Notes: a model not told the origin generated them from the sequence alone. A stretch of DNA of 64,000 bases from Phaeobacter gallaeciensis DSM 26640 (GCF_000511385.1 NC_023140.1:13877-77876), one strand, 5' to 3'; shown: positions 45,434 to 54,911, counted from the stretch's first letter. Program-made: numbers and translations.

Positions 45434-46663
45434 TCAGTCAGCGTCCGCGATAATCTCGGCATAGCGTGCCTGCGCATCCGCTGCCGCCATGTCAGAGGCC
45501 CAGAATTCCGCCATCAGATCCTGAATCTGCGCCTGGGTATCGGCGGAAAACGCCTGATCCATGCTGGGCAGCACATTGCCATCCGCCAGAATCGCGAGGC
45601 CTTTTTTCATGCAGTCATTGGCTGCTGACAGATCGACATCTCCGCGCACCGGCAGGGAGCCCTTGGTCAGGTTGAAAGCGACCTGAACCTCCTTGGAGAT
45701 CAGCACCGACGCCATGTCCATCTGCGCCTGTTTGACCTCTGCATCCTCAATCACCGGGAAGTAAAACGCATCACCGCTGGTGTCGATGATCTGGTTCAGT
45801 CCCATGCCGGGCAGGCAGGTGTAATCCTGTCCGGCCACCTGTTCGGCAAGGGTGAATTCCCCCTGTGCCCAATCGCCCATGATCTGCCCTCCAGCCTTGC
45901 CGGTGATGACCATATTGGTGGCCAGATTCCAATCCTGCACATTGCTGTTGCGCGCCAGTTCGCGGGCGTCGACCACCGCATCAAAGACCTTGGCATATTG
46001 CGGCCCGGCGGCGACTTCGGCGTTGCGTTCCAGCGAAACCTTGCGCCAGCTGTCCTGATCGACCAGCCCGACAGTCAGCGCGCCAAAGGCGATCCGCTGC
46101 TGCCAGCCCTGCTGCCCCATCGCCAGCGGCACGATGCCCGCCTCGGCCAGCTTTGGCGCGGCGGCGACAAATTCATACCAATCCTGCGGCACGCTCATCC
46201 CCGCCTTGTCAAAGGCGTCATGGCTGAGCCAGAGCCACTGCGTGGAATGGATATTGACCGGCACACAGTAGATGCGCCCCTCATAGGTGCAGCTGTCCAA
46301 CAGCGACGGCGGGTTGACGATATCGCGCCAGCCTTCCTTTTCCGCCAGTTCGGTGAGGTCGGTCATCAACCCCGCCTCGATCAGCTCCTCGGCCTGACGA
46401 CCATGGGTGAGCTGCGTCGCCGCCATTGGATCACCGCCCAGAATGCGGCTGATAATGATCGGACGCGCAGTGGTGCCGGACCCGGCAATCGCGCCATCAA
46501 CCCAGTTATGCGCGGTCTGATCATTGACCGCATCAGCAAATTTCGTAACCGCGGCAGCCTCCCCGCCCGAGGTCCACCAATGGGTCACCTCCAAATCGGC
46601 GGACTGCGCGATGGTGGCGCTAACACTAAGGGCTGTCGTCATCAGCATAGATGTCAATTTCAC
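45434..46663 (-). CDS. Sugar ABC transporter periplasmic binding protein
   Basis: The protein has 409 residues and starts at a GTG with GGGAGG 7 bases upstream. A signal peptide ends near residue 22 (AQSA-DLEV). The CUT1 binding fold is clear (EVTHWWTSGGEAAAV, AGKAGGQIMGDWAQGEF). It resembles the glucose/mannose and oligosaccharide group of CUT1 binders. Two Cys pairs are present. The ligand is unknown. It is the first gene of the left operon, and the LacI-type operator lies in its promoter. Confidence 0.9.
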   Translation of the reverse strand: MKLTSMLMTTALSVSATIAQSADLEVTHWWTSGGEAAAVTKFADAVNDQTAHNWVDGAIAGSGTTARPIIISRILGGDPMAATQLTHGRQAEELIEAGLMTDLTELAEKEGWRDIVNPPSLLDSCTYEGRIYCVPVNIHSTQWLWLSHDAFDKAGMSVPQDWYEFVAAAPKLAEAGIVPLAMGQQGWQQRIAFGALTVGLVDQDSWRKVSLERNAEVAAGPQYAKVFDAVVDARELARNSNVQDWNLATNMVITGKAGGQIMGDWAQGEFTLAEQVAGQDYTCLPGMGLNQIIDTSGDAFYFPVIEDAEVKQAQMDMASVLISKEVQVAFNLTKGSLPVRGDVDLSAANDCMKKGLAILADGNVLPSMDQAFSADTQAQIQDLMAEFWASDMAAADAQARYAEIIADAD

Positions 46664-46679
46664 GATTTATCCTCCCTGA

Positions 46680-46713
46680 CTAAATCGTTATAGATCGACT
46701 TATAACGATTTAG
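46680..46713. promoter_or_regulatory. LacI-type operator, perfect 13-bp inverted repeat
   Basis: CTAAATCGTTATA (46680-46692) and TATAACGATTTAG (46701-46713) are exact reverse complements with an 8-base spacer. The element lies between the two divergent operons. A further half-site, ATAAATCGT, overlaps the GTG start of the binding-protein gene (46662-46670). The natural binder is the LacI regulator encoded 100 bases away. Confidence 0.8.
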
Positions 46714-46813
46714 ATTGACCTCGCAAGATGTTTTCTGCAACACGAAGAACAGGACGTGGGGTCGCGGATCTGATAGAGATCCCAAACCCCGGTATGAGCA
46801 ATGCGAGGCGCCA

Positions 46814-47854
46814 ATGGCCAAATCAAATCCCCCAAGCGACGGCCTGCCCCGCGATGGCAAGAAGCCGACGCTCAAAACCATCGCCAAGGCCAGCGGTATG
46901 GCCGTGCCCACGGTCTCGCGGGCGCTGTCCGATGCGCCCGATATCAGCGAAGCGACCAAGAAGAAGGTGCGCGAAATCGCCGATGCGCTTGGCTATGTGC
47001 CAAATCGCGCGGGCGTGCGGCTGCGCACCGGGCGCACCAATGTCATCAGTCTGGTGATGTCGGCAGAACGCGAGATGATGACCCAGACCGCCCGGTTGCT
47101 AACCTCGCTGGGGCTGGCGCTGCGCGAAACCCACTATCACCTCAATGTCTCGCCGGTGTTTCCCGACGACGACCCGCTGCGCGCGGTGCGCTACATCGTG
47201 GAGAATCAGACCGCCGATTGCGTGATCTTCAATCAGGTGGAGCCGGAGGATAAGCGCGCGGAATACCTGATTGAGCGGAATTTCCCCTTTGCCACCCATG
47301 GGCGCACCAAATGGGCCGATCAACACCCATATTACGACTTCGACAATTTCGCCTTTTCCGAATTTTCCCTCGCCGAACTGGCAGCGCGGGGACGCAGGAA
47401 CATCGTGTTGCTGGCGCCGCCTCTGGCGCAGAACTATGCCAACGACATGGTCAATGGCGCCCGCCACGCCGCCAAGGCGCTGGGGATCCAGCTGCACGTG
47501 GCCCGTCAGGTCCAGAGCAACGGCCTCTACAAGGATCTGCGCAACTGGGCGGCGCAGAAACATCGCGAAGATCCGACAATCGACGGATTCCTCTGCGCCT
47601 CCACCAACGCCACCATGTCGGTGGTCGCGGGCATGGAAAGCTGTGGCTGCACCGTCGGACAGGAGTTCGACGTCGTCGCCAAGGAGGGGTTGCATATGCT
47701 GAAATTCGTGCGCCCCGAGATCATTGTCGTGCAGGAAGATATCGAGGCTACTGGCGTTTTTCTCGCCAAGGCGGCCCTTCAGGCAATCAAATCGCCGGAG
47801 CTGCCGCCACAGCAGTTTCTGGAAGTACCAACCGAATTTGTCACCTGGGAATAA
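46814..47854 (+). CDS. LacI-family transcription repressor
   Basis: The protein has 346 residues from the ATG at 46814, with GAGG 5 bases upstream. The N-terminal helix-turn-helix and hinge are LKTIAKASGMAVPTVSRALSDAPDIS and YVPNRAGVRLRTGRTN. A sugar-binding-type effector domain fills the rest. It heads the right operon and should repress both operons until the sugar or its metabolite binds. Confidence 0.92.
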   Translation: MAKSNPPSDGLPRDGKKPTLKTIAKASGMAVPTVSRALSDAPDISEATKKKVREIADALGYVPNRAGVRLRTGRTNVISLVMSAEREMMTQTARLLTSLGLALRETHYHLNVSPVFPDDDPLRAVRYIVENQTADCVIFNQVEPEDKRAEYLIERNFPFATHGRTKWADQHPYYDFDNFAFSEFSLAELAARGRRNIVLLAPPLAQNYANDMVNGARHAAKALGIQLHVARQVQSNGLYKDLRNWAAQKHREDPTIDGFLCASTNATMSVVAGMESCGCTVGQEFDVVAKEGLHMLKFVRPEIIVVQEDIEATGVFLAKAALQAIKSPELPPQQFLEVPTEFVTWE

Positions 47855-47877
47855 CCCAGACCCGAGGGAGAGCAGAC

Positions 47878-48933
47878 GTGACCACGCAGATCAAAGGCCC
47901 GGCCCTGTTCCTGGCGCAATTCGCCGGGGATGAGGCACCATTCAATTCACTGGAGACGATCACAAAATGGGCCGCCGGCCTTGGCTATCGGGGGGTGCAG
48001 ATCCCTACATTCGACAGCCGTCTCTTTGATCTGGACCGCGCCGCCGAAAGCCAGACCTACTGTGACGAGATAATGGGCATCTGCGCCGATGCGGGCGTGG
48101 AGATCACCGAACTGTCGACCCATCTTCAGGGCCAGCTGGTGGCGGTGAACCCGGCCTATGATCTCGCGCTGGATGCCTTTGCGCCGGAGCATTGCCGCGG
48201 TAACCCCGCCAAGCGGCAAGCCTGGGCGGTGGATCAGATGCACAAGGCTGCCACCGCCAGCGCGCGGCTGGGGCTCACGCATACGGTCAGCTTTACCGGC
48301 GCGCTCGCCTTCCCCTACCTCTACCCCTGGCCACAGCGCCCGGAAGGGCTGATCGAGGAGACCTTCGCCGAGCTGGGTCGCCGCTGGACACCGATCCTCA
48401 ACCACTATGCCGAGTGCGGGCAGGATATCGGCTTTGAACTCCACCCCGGCGAGGACGTCTTTGACGGGGCGACGTTTGAAATGTTTGTAGACGCCTGCGG
48501 CGGGCACGATGCGGCGATGATCAACTACGATCCCAGCCATTTCCTGCTGCAGCAACTGGATTACCTCGCCTTCATCGACCTCTACCATGACCGGATCAAC
48601 GCCTTTCATGTGAAGGACGCGGAGTTCAATCCCGACGGGCGGCAAGGCGTCTACTCCGGCTATCAGAGCTGGACCAACCGTGCCGGGCGCTTCCGGTCTC
48701 TGGGCGATGGGCAGGTTGATTTTTCAGCGATTTTTTCCAAACTGACCCAATATGGCTATGATAGCTGGGCAGTATTGGAATGGGAATGCTGCCTCAAATC
48801 GCCCGCACAGGGCGCCGCCGAGGGCGCGCCCTTCATCAAACGCCACCTGATCGAGGTCACCGACAAGGCTTTTGACGATTTTGCCGGGGGCGAGCGCGAC
48901 ACTGACACAATCCGGGAGATGCTGGGACTATGA
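47878..48933 (+). CDS. TIM-barrel sugar isomerase/epimerase (right operon)
   Basis: The protein has 351 residues from a GTG start with GAGGGAGA just upstream. A longer in-frame reading runs through the lacI gene and is not real. Metal-ligand type motifs are FELHPGED, NYDPSHFLLQQL, NAFHVKDAEF and LEWECCLK. It is larger than its left-operon counterpart and not closely similar to it. The next gene starts inside its stop (ATGA), so the two enzymes are probably made together. Confidence 0.88.
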   Translation: MTTQIKGPALFLAQFAGDEAPFNSLETITKWAAGLGYRGVQIPTFDSRLFDLDRAAESQTYCDEIMGICADAGVEITELSTHLQGQLVAVNPAYDLALDAFAPEHCRGNPAKRQAWAVDQMHKAATASARLGLTHTVSFTGALAFPYLYPWPQRPEGLIEETFAELGRRWTPILNHYAECGQDIGFELHPGEDVFDGATFEMFVDACGGHDAAMINYDPSHFLLQQLDYLAFIDLYHDRINAFHVKDAEFNPDGRQGVYSGYQSWTNRAGRFRSLGDGQVDFSAIFSKLTQYGYDSWAVLEWECCLKSPAQGAAEGAPFIKRHLIEVTDKAFDDFAGGERDTDTIREMLGL

Positions 48934-50054
48934 CGACAGAGCGAAAGGCACGCCTCAAATTGGGCATGGTCGGAGGCGGGCAGGGAGCCTTCATCGGGGC
49001 GGTGCACCGGATCGCGGCGCGGATGGACGACCGGTTTCAACTGGTCGCCGGGGCGCTGTCCTCTGATCCCGCGCGCGCCGCTGCCAGCGCCGCCGAACTG
49101 GGGATTGCCCCGGATCGCAGCTATGCCAGCTTTGAGGAGATGGCCCGAGCCGAGGCCGCCCGCGAGGATGGCATTGACGCGGTGGCAATCGTCACGCCCA
49201 ACCATCTGCACGCCGGGCCCAGCATCGCCTTTCTCAATGCAGGCATTCATGTGATCTGCGACAAACCCCTTGCCGCCAGCGCGACGGAGGCCGAGGCCAT
49301 GAAACAGGCCGCCGCAACCAGCAGCGCGCGGTTTTTTCTAACCCATAACTACACCGGTTATCCCCTGCTGCGGCAGGCCCGTGCCATGGTTGCGCGCGGT
49401 GATCTGGGCCGGATCCGGCTGGTGCAGGCGGAATATGCGCAGGATTGGCTGACCGACGTGATCGAACAGGAGGGTCACAAACAGGCCGCCTGGCGCACCG
49501 ATCCTGCACAATCCGGCGCCGGGGCGATTGGCGATATCGGCACCCATGCTTTCAACCTCGCCTGCTTTGTCAGCGGTCTGGTACCACAATCACTTTCGGC
49601 TGAGCTGCACAGTTTCGGACCCGGACGTCAGGTTGATGACAACGCCCATATCCTGCTGCGCTATGCAGAGGGCGCGCGTGGTATGCTCTGGGCCAGCCAG
49701 ATCGCAGTCGGCTGTGAAAACGACCTGCGCCTGCGCATCTATGGCGACAAGGGGGGGCTGGAGTGGGAACATCAGGACCCCAATCAGATGCGCTTCACCC
49801 GTTTTGGGGAACCCAAACAGATCCTGACCCGTGGCGGTGCTGGTGTTGGCCCAGACTGGACTCGCGTTCCGCCCGGCCATCCGGAGGGATATCTGGAAGG
49901 CTTCGCAACGCTTTACACCGATATCGCCGAGGTGATCGAGACCGGCATCGACAATCCGATGCTGCCCGGTCTTCAGGCGGGGCTGGACGGGATGTGGTTC
50001 ATCTCCGCCGCGCAGACCTCCTCTGCCGACGGGGGGGCCTGGATCCCCCGATAA
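48930..50054 (+). CDS. Gfo/Idh/MocA-family sugar dehydrogenase (right operon)
   Basis: The protein has 374 residues. The nucleotide fold reads GMVGGGQGAFIGAVHR, and the catalytic motif CDKPLAAS gives the DKP form of EKP. Further conserved segments are FFLTHNYTGYP and GAIGDIGTHAFNLACF. It is coupled to the isomerase upstream. It differs clearly from the left-operon dehydrogenase, so the island has two oxidation steps or two substrates. Confidence 0.9.
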   Translation: MTTERKARLKLGMVGGGQGAFIGAVHRIAARMDDRFQLVAGALSSDPARAAASAAELGIAPDRSYASFEEMARAEAAREDGIDAVAIVTPNHLHAGPSIAFLNAGIHVICDKPLAASATEAEAMKQAAATSSARFFLTHNYTGYPLLRQARAMVARGDLGRIRLVQAEYAQDWLTDVIEQEGHKQAAWRTDPAQSGAGAIGDIGTHAFNLACFVSGLVPQSLSAELHSFGPGRQVDDNAHILLRYAEGARGMLWASQIAVGCENDLRLRIYGDKGGLEWEHQDPNQMRFTRFGEPKQILTRGGAGVGPDWTRVPPGHPEGYLEGFATLYTDIAEVIETGIDNPMLPGLQAGLDGMWFISAAQTSSADGGAWIPR

Positions 50055-50184
50055 TCCTCACGGCTCACCTGCTCCGACCAACCAGAAAAACCGCCATCCA
50101 AGGGGGACATCTCCTTGGATCCCGCGCCTGTGCGCGCCCTGCGCCATGTCATCAGATTATTCGATTCAACCCGAGGCTTTTTCC

Positions 50185-51624
50185 ATGAATTTTACTCCCA
50201 CCGACCTGACCCACAGCTACATTGATGGCCGCTGGACACCCGTAACTGGCACCCCGCGCAGCCCTGTCATCAACCCCGCCACCGAGACCCCGGTGGCCAT
50301 GTTGCATCACGCCGGTCCTGCGGATGTGGAGGCCGCCGTGGCAGCGGCCAAAGGCGCCCATCTGACCGAAGCGCTTGGCAGCAAGGACAACCGCATTGCC
50401 CTGTTGGAACGGATCAGAGCCGGTTTCGACAGCCGCTGGGAGGATCTGGCGCAGGCGATCTCACTGGAGATGGGGGCGCCGATTGATCTGGCCCGTAATG
50501 CGCAGGCCGAAACCTTCCTGATCCAGCTGGATGCCACCCTTGACGCGCTGCGCGGATTTGACTTTGCCGAAACCCTGCACAACGGCGACCACCTGATCCG
50601 TCAGCCCACCGGCGTTGCCGGTCTGATCACCCCGTGGAACTGGCCGATCCATCAAATCAGCCTCAAGGTTTTTGCAGCCCTCGCAGCGGGTTGCCCTGTC
50701 GTCCTGAAACCCAGCGAACATACGCCGCTCAACGCCCGCATCTTTGCCGAGATTCTGGACGCCGCCGACCTGCCGCCCGGTGCCTTCAACCTGATCAACG
50801 GCGATGGGGCCTCGGTCGGGGCGCAGCTCACCGATCATCCCGATGTGGCAGTGATGTCCTTCACCGGTTCCACCCGCGCCGGGCTTGAGATCGGCGCCAG
50901 CGCCGTCCGCCGTGGGGCCCGCTGCGCGCTGGAGATGGGCGGCAAATCCCCCTGTCTGGTGTTCGAGGATGCCGATCTGGATCAGGTGATGGAGAAGATC
51001 CTGGCCAAGACCTTTCCCAACTCCGGACAGAACTGCAACGCGCCAACCCGCATCCTGATTGAGGCCAGCGCCTATCCCGCCGCCAAAGAAGCCGCACAGC
51101 GCGCCGCCGCAATCTGGACGCTGAGCGATCCCGCCCGGCCCGGCGATCACCTCGGGCCGGTCGCCAATGCCCGACAGTTCGACCATATCCAGACCCTGTT
51201 GCACGGCGCAATTGCCGCCGGGGCCACGGTGCTTTGCGGTGGGGCGGGGCGCCCCGACGACAGGGAGACCGGCTATTTCGTCAAACCAACGATCCTGGCG
51301 GATGTAGCGCGCAAGGCCGAAGCTGTGCAGCAGGAAATCTTTGGCCCGGTGATCGTGCTGCAACCGTTTGAGGACCTCGACGACGCCATCGCCATGGCCA
51401 ATGACAGTGAATTCGGGCTGGCCGGCTATGTCTATTCCAACGACCCCGCCATCCAGTCCGCGGTGATCCGGCGGCTGGACTGCGGCATGGTCTTCGTGAA
51501 CGGCGCCGATCTCGCCCCCGGCAGCCCCTTCGGTGGCACCAAGAAATCTGGCATCGGCCGCGAGGGCGGCCCCTATGGCATCGAGGAATTTCTGGAACTG
51601 AAACTGGTGGCCCGCCCTGGCTAG
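50185..51624 (+). CDS. NAD(P)-dependent aldehyde dehydrogenase
   Basis: I start it at the ATG at 50185 (GAGG 9 bases upstream), giving 479 residues, the normal family size. The catalytic Cys284 is in NSGQNCNAPTR, the general-base Glu250 in LEMGGKSPC, and the substrate gate area reads PWNWPIHQISLK. It oxidises an aldehyde to an acid. Following the dehydrogenase by 130 bases on the same strand, it may act on an aldehyde made from the imported sugar or polyol. Confidence 0.92.
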   Translation: MNFTPTDLTHSYIDGRWTPVTGTPRSPVINPATETPVAMLHHAGPADVEAAVAAAKGAHLTEALGSKDNRIALLERIRAGFDSRWEDLAQAISLEMGAPIDLARNAQAETFLIQLDATLDALRGFDFAETLHNGDHLIRQPTGVAGLITPWNWPIHQISLKVFAALAAGCPVVLKPSEHTPLNARIFAEILDAADLPPGAFNLINGDGASVGAQLTDHPDVAVMSFTGSTRAGLEIGASAVRRGARCALEMGGKSPCLVFEDADLDQVMEKILAKTFPNSGQNCNAPTRILIEASAYPAAKEAAQRAAAIWTLSDPARPGDHLGPVANARQFDHIQTLLHGAIAAGATVLCGGAGRPDDRETGYFVKPTILADVARKAEAVQQEIFGPVIVLQPFEDLDDAIAMANDSEFGLAGYVYSNDPAIQSAVIRRLDCGMVFVNGADLAPGSPFGGTKKSGIGREGGPYGIEEFLELKLVARPG

Positions 51625-51785
51625 AGACTTCGCCAAATCGCCGACCTTCAATCCGGGTATCCGCACCATTGGAGTATTGAACCGGCGGCAGACAGGAATT
51701 GTGCCTCTCGCCACGACGGAAATCAGCGAATGGCATTTCCCCCTGCCGCCGGTATCCCCCCGATCGGAGTTACCTCCCAAACCCA

Positions 51786-52106
51786 TCAGTGCAGGATGAC
51801 GTATTGCTCATCCCAAGTGATGGTATTGTCTTCAAACGGCTCAGTATCGATCGCACCAAGTTCTGGCTGGTCCCCGGATGCGGATGCCGCCTGGTCTCCA
51901 GCCATCCCGGATGGCGCAATATCGGTGCCATAACGGGCCGCCAGCTTCGACTCAGAGTGGCTCGCAAAATGATCTGAGATGGCGCTACCGTGATGCTCAA
52001 TGCCACCAAGGTGCTGGCCTGGCCCTGCCATGGCCGATCCTGCCATCAGTGCGATCACCAATGCGGGTGCGACAATGAGTTTTTCGACTGTGTTGAAGCG
52101 TTTCAT
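51786..52106 (-). CDS. Small secreted protein, unknown function
   Basis: The protein has 106 residues. A signal peptide ends at about residue 27 (GSAMA-GPGQ). The mature part is rich in His near its start (QHLGGIEHHGSAISDHFASH) and acidic at its end. I do not recognise a family. GAGG lies 6 bases before the ATG, which supports it being a real gene. It stands alone between the aldehyde dehydrogenase and the MFS gene. The His cluster could bind metal, but that is speculation. Confidence 0.6.
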   Translation of the reverse strand: MKRFNTVEKLIVAPALVIALMAGSAMAGPGQHLGGIEHHGSAISDHFASHSESKLAARYGTDIAPSGMAGDQAASASGDQPELGAIDTEPFEDNTITWDEQYVILH

Positions 52107-52423
52107 TTTGACCTCTTTTCCTTGGGTTACCTCTCCAACCTACGATTGCCACCGGGTTGAGTATTGTGAGAGAAACTCAGTATTTTGTCATTTCTCATCA
52201 TGTCGACTCGAGGCATCTCAATAAGACTGGTTATGGTAAATAATGACGTCTCCGGATGTCACACATAAGCAGATGCGAATTATCGGCGCGCTTCCGCCAG
52301 AACCGCTGACCAATATTGTCAGGGCAGCATTCGACCCAAGGTCAGGCCATTGAATTTCAAAGCCCATAGATTACGAGCACCGCAGGCGCTAGCATCAGAT
52401 CAGCCGCACAACCGGAGACACCG
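52107..52423. other. 317-base stretch without a gene
   Basis: It holds the promoters of two divergent genes (small secreted protein, MFS exporter). It is AT-richer than its flanks around 52140-52260. An imperfect inverted repeat TGACGTC-N4-GATGTCA is near 52239-52262. I see no RNA gene or small reading frame that I can support. Confidence 0.5.
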
Positions 52424-53641
52424 ATGGCCACCCCTCTTTTGCTCAGAAATCGCAATTACCGCCTGTTGTTCACTGCCGGGGCGCTGACCAATCTGGGGGA
52501 TGGGTTCATCCTGTTGGCACTGCCCTGGCTGGCCACGCTGATGACCCGCGATCCGGTGGCCATCGCCGCTGTGGCCGCTGCCGGGCGGCTGCCGTGGTTG
52601 TTCTTTGCCCTGCCTGCCGGAGTGATTGCGGATATGGCCGACCGGCGCAAGCTGATCGCCCGCGCCGATCTGTTGCGCGCGGTGATCGTGCTGGCGATCC
52701 TGATGCTGGCACTCAGCGAACCTGTACCCGGAGCAATCTGGGCGCTGGCCGGGCTGGCCTTTGTCTTGGGGGCGGCGGAGGTGATCCGCGACAATGCCGC
52801 CCAGACCATCCTCCCCGATATTGTCGCCACCACCGATCTTGAGGAAGCGAATGGCCAGATGTGGACCGCTGAGCAACTGACCGGCCAGTTCATCGGCCCG
52901 CCTCTGGCAGGTCTGCTGATTGCAGCCGGCATTGCCATCCCCTTCGGGCTTGATGTGGTGGCGCTGGTGTTGGCGGCGGGCTTTGTCTGGCTGATCAGCC
53001 TGTCGCCCCGTGCACCGGTACAGCAAGGATTTCGCAGGGCGCTGATGCAGGGCATCCGCTTTATGCGCGGTGACACCCTGTTGTTGCGTCTGGCGATCGT
53101 GCTGGGCATCGCCAATTTCCTCGCCACTGCGACCATCACTGTTCAGGTGCTCTTTGCGCAGGAGGTGCTCGGCCTCAGCGCGACGGACTACGGGTTTGTC
53201 CTGTCGGTGGCCGCTCTGGGGGCCGTGACCGGCAGCCTGATCGCACCGCGCCTCAGCCGTCTGATCGGGGTGCAGCCCTGTCTGTATCTGTCGATTGCAG
53301 GCTGGGCGGTTGGTTATGCATTGATCGGAAGCAGCAGCAGCGGTGTTGTCATGGCGCTGGCGATGTTTGCTGTGATGACGGCGGCCATGGTCTGGAATGT
53401 GATCACGGTGTCCTGGCGGCAAAGGCGCATCCCGACGGAGCTGCTGGGCCGGGTCAACAGCATCTACCGCTGCTTTGGCTGGGGGTCGATGCCACTGGGC
53501 GCGTTGGCCGGCGGCACCGTGGTGGCCGTGCTGGAAACCGATCTGGGCCGCGACCTTGCCCTGCGGATGCCGTTCCTGATCGCCGCAGGCTGCTGCCTCC
53601 TGTTGCTGGCCTATGCCACCTTCCGTCTGCGACTGGACTGA
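52424..53641 (+). CDS. MFS transporter (DHA3-like exporter)
   Basis: The protein has 405 residues and twelve predicted helices. The loop ADMADRRKLIARADLLRA after helix 2 is the MFS A-motif. It resembles the drug and siderophore exporters of the DHA3/EntS group (NYRLLFTAGALTNLGDGFILLALPW). The substrate is unknown. GGAG lies before the ATG. It converges on hmp with a shared hairpin. Confidence 0.88.
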   Translation: MATPLLLRNRNYRLLFTAGALTNLGDGFILLALPWLATLMTRDPVAIAAVAAAGRLPWLFFALPAGVIADMADRRKLIARADLLRAVIVLAILMLALSEPVPGAIWALAGLAFVLGAAEVIRDNAAQTILPDIVATTDLEEANGQMWTAEQLTGQFIGPPLAGLLIAAGIAIPFGLDVVALVLAAGFVWLISLSPRAPVQQGFRRALMQGIRFMRGDTLLLRLAIVLGIANFLATATITVQVLFAQEVLGLSATDYGFVLSVAALGAVTGSLIAPRLSRLIGVQPCLYLSIAGWAVGYALIGSSSSGVVMALAMFAVMTAAMVWNVITVSWRQRRIPTELLGRVNSIYRCFGWGSMPLGALAGGTVVAVLETDLGRDLALRMPFLIAAGCCLLLLAYATFRLRLD

Positions 53642-53680
53642 TACGGCTGTCTGCTCCTGCGAAGAAGAACCTGTATGGGA

Positions 53681-53714
53681 AAATGGCCGCAGCGGTTCCC
53701 CGCCACGGCCATTT
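53681..53714. terminator. Bidirectional terminator between MFS gene and hmp
   Basis: AAATGGCCG (53681-53689) and CGGCCATTT (53706-53714) are exact reverse complements, with a further GCGG/CCGC pair inside the loop. It lies in the 79 bases between two converging genes, with short A and T edges on both sides. Confidence 0.75.
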
Positions 53715-53720
53715 GTGTCC

Positions 53721-54911
53721 TTAGGCGACGCCCAGATCTTCAGCCGGTCCAAAGAACTCGAAATGGATCCTATCCATATCGACATGCGCCGCCCGCAACC
53801 CTGCGATTGCCATCGCCATGAAGCCTTTGGGACCACATATGTAGTAGTCGGACATCGCCGTATTGGTGTTCGCCGCCAACCAGTCCGGGGTGATCCGCCC
53901 CTCGACATCATAGCGCGCCGCCGCACGGTCCGCATCGCTCGGGGTCTCAAGAAAGATCACACTGCGCTTGGCCAAGGATTTGCTGAGACCCTCCATCGCC
54001 AGATTGTCACCATCCACCGCCGCGTGAAGGTAAGTGGCACTGCGATCATTCGCCGCCAGTGTTTCGAGCATGGCGACCATCGGCGTCAGCCCAACCCCCG
54101 CAGACAGCAGCACAACTTCGCTCTCTGGCCGGTCCTTCAACACGAAATCCCCAGCCGGGGCGGCCACCCGCAGTACAGTGCCCTCGGTCGCCACCTCATG
54201 CAGCCAGCCACTGATCACACCGCCGGGCTCTCGCTTGACGGAGATCCGGTAGTATTCGCCATTGGGCGCACAGGAGATCGAATAGTTGCGTCGCGCTTTG
54301 CCGGTGTCCGGATGGTCAAAATCAAAGGCCAGATACTGTCCCGGTTGATGCCGCAGAACCGGCCCGCCATCCACCGGGCGCAACACGAAAGATTTGACCG
54401 AGGCGCTTTCGCGCACAATCCCGGTGATCGCAAATTCGCGCCAGCCGTCCCAACCGCCTTCGGCGCTGGCAATCTCCTGGTACATCTTGCGCTCTGCCTC
54501 GATCAGCAGGTTTGCCAGGAACCAATAGGCCTCTCCCCATGCCTCCAGCACCTCAGAGCTTGCCGCCTGCCCCAGCACCGCCTCGATTGCGCCCAGCAGG
54601 GCAGTCGCCACATGGTCGTAGTGTTCAGGCTTGATCTGCAGGCTGACATGTTTGTTGACGATCCGCTCCACCACACTGCTCAGCGCGCCCAGATTGTCGA
54701 TATTGCGGGCATAGCCCAGGATCGCATTGGCCAGCGCCGCATGCTGGCTAGAGTCTCCCTGCTGGTGCGACTGGTTGAACAGCGCCTTGATATCCTCATC
54801 CGCCATCAGGCGGGTATACATCTCCGCCACGATGGCGCCACCATGGGCCTCCAGCGCGGGAACGGTTGCGGTCACAATCGCCTTGCTCTGCTCTGACAGG
54901 GGCTGTGCCAT
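53721..54911 (-). CDS. hmp: Flavohaemoglobin nitric oxide dioxygenase
   Basis: The protein has 396 residues from the ATG at 54911. The globin domain (residues 1-140) has the distal Tyr32 (AEMYTRL) and proximal His88 (VNKHVSLQI). A ferredoxin-reductase-type FAD domain follows (RRNYSISCAP, the usual RxYS motif), then an NAD domain (LLSAGVGLTPMVAMLE, YICGPKGFM). It converts nitric oxide to nitrate with oxygen and NAD(P)H. It is divergent from the nsrR gene, and both share two operators. Confidence 0.95.
   Translation of the reverse strand: MAQPLSEQSKAIVTATVPALEAHGGAIVAEMYTRLMADEDIKALFNQSHQQGDSSQHAALANAILGYARNIDNLGALSSVVERIVNKHVSLQIKPEHYDHVATALLGAIEAVLGQAASSEVLEAWGEAYWFLANLLIEAERKMYQEIASAEGGWDGWREFAITGIVRESASVKSFVLRPVDGGPVLRHQPGQYLAFDFDHPDTGKARRNYSISCAPNGEYYRISVKREPGGVISGWLHEVATEGTVLRVAAPAGDFVLKDRPESEVVLLSAGVGLTPMVAMLETLAANDRSATYLHAAVDGDNLAMEGLSKSLAKRSVIFLETPSDADRAAARYDVEGRITPDWLAANTNTAMSDYYICGPKGFMAMAIAGLRAAHVDMDRIHFEFFGPAEDLGVA

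Noticed and set aside
47311..47877. Upstream extension of the right-hand isomerase reading frame
   Set aside because: It runs in another frame through the LacI gene; a GTG with a strong ribosome site at 47878 is the right start.
52400..53950. 516-codon minus-strand frame opposite the MFS gene
   Set aside because: Composition is Gln/Arg/His-rich with no motifs, and the MFS transporter on the plus strand has all family features.
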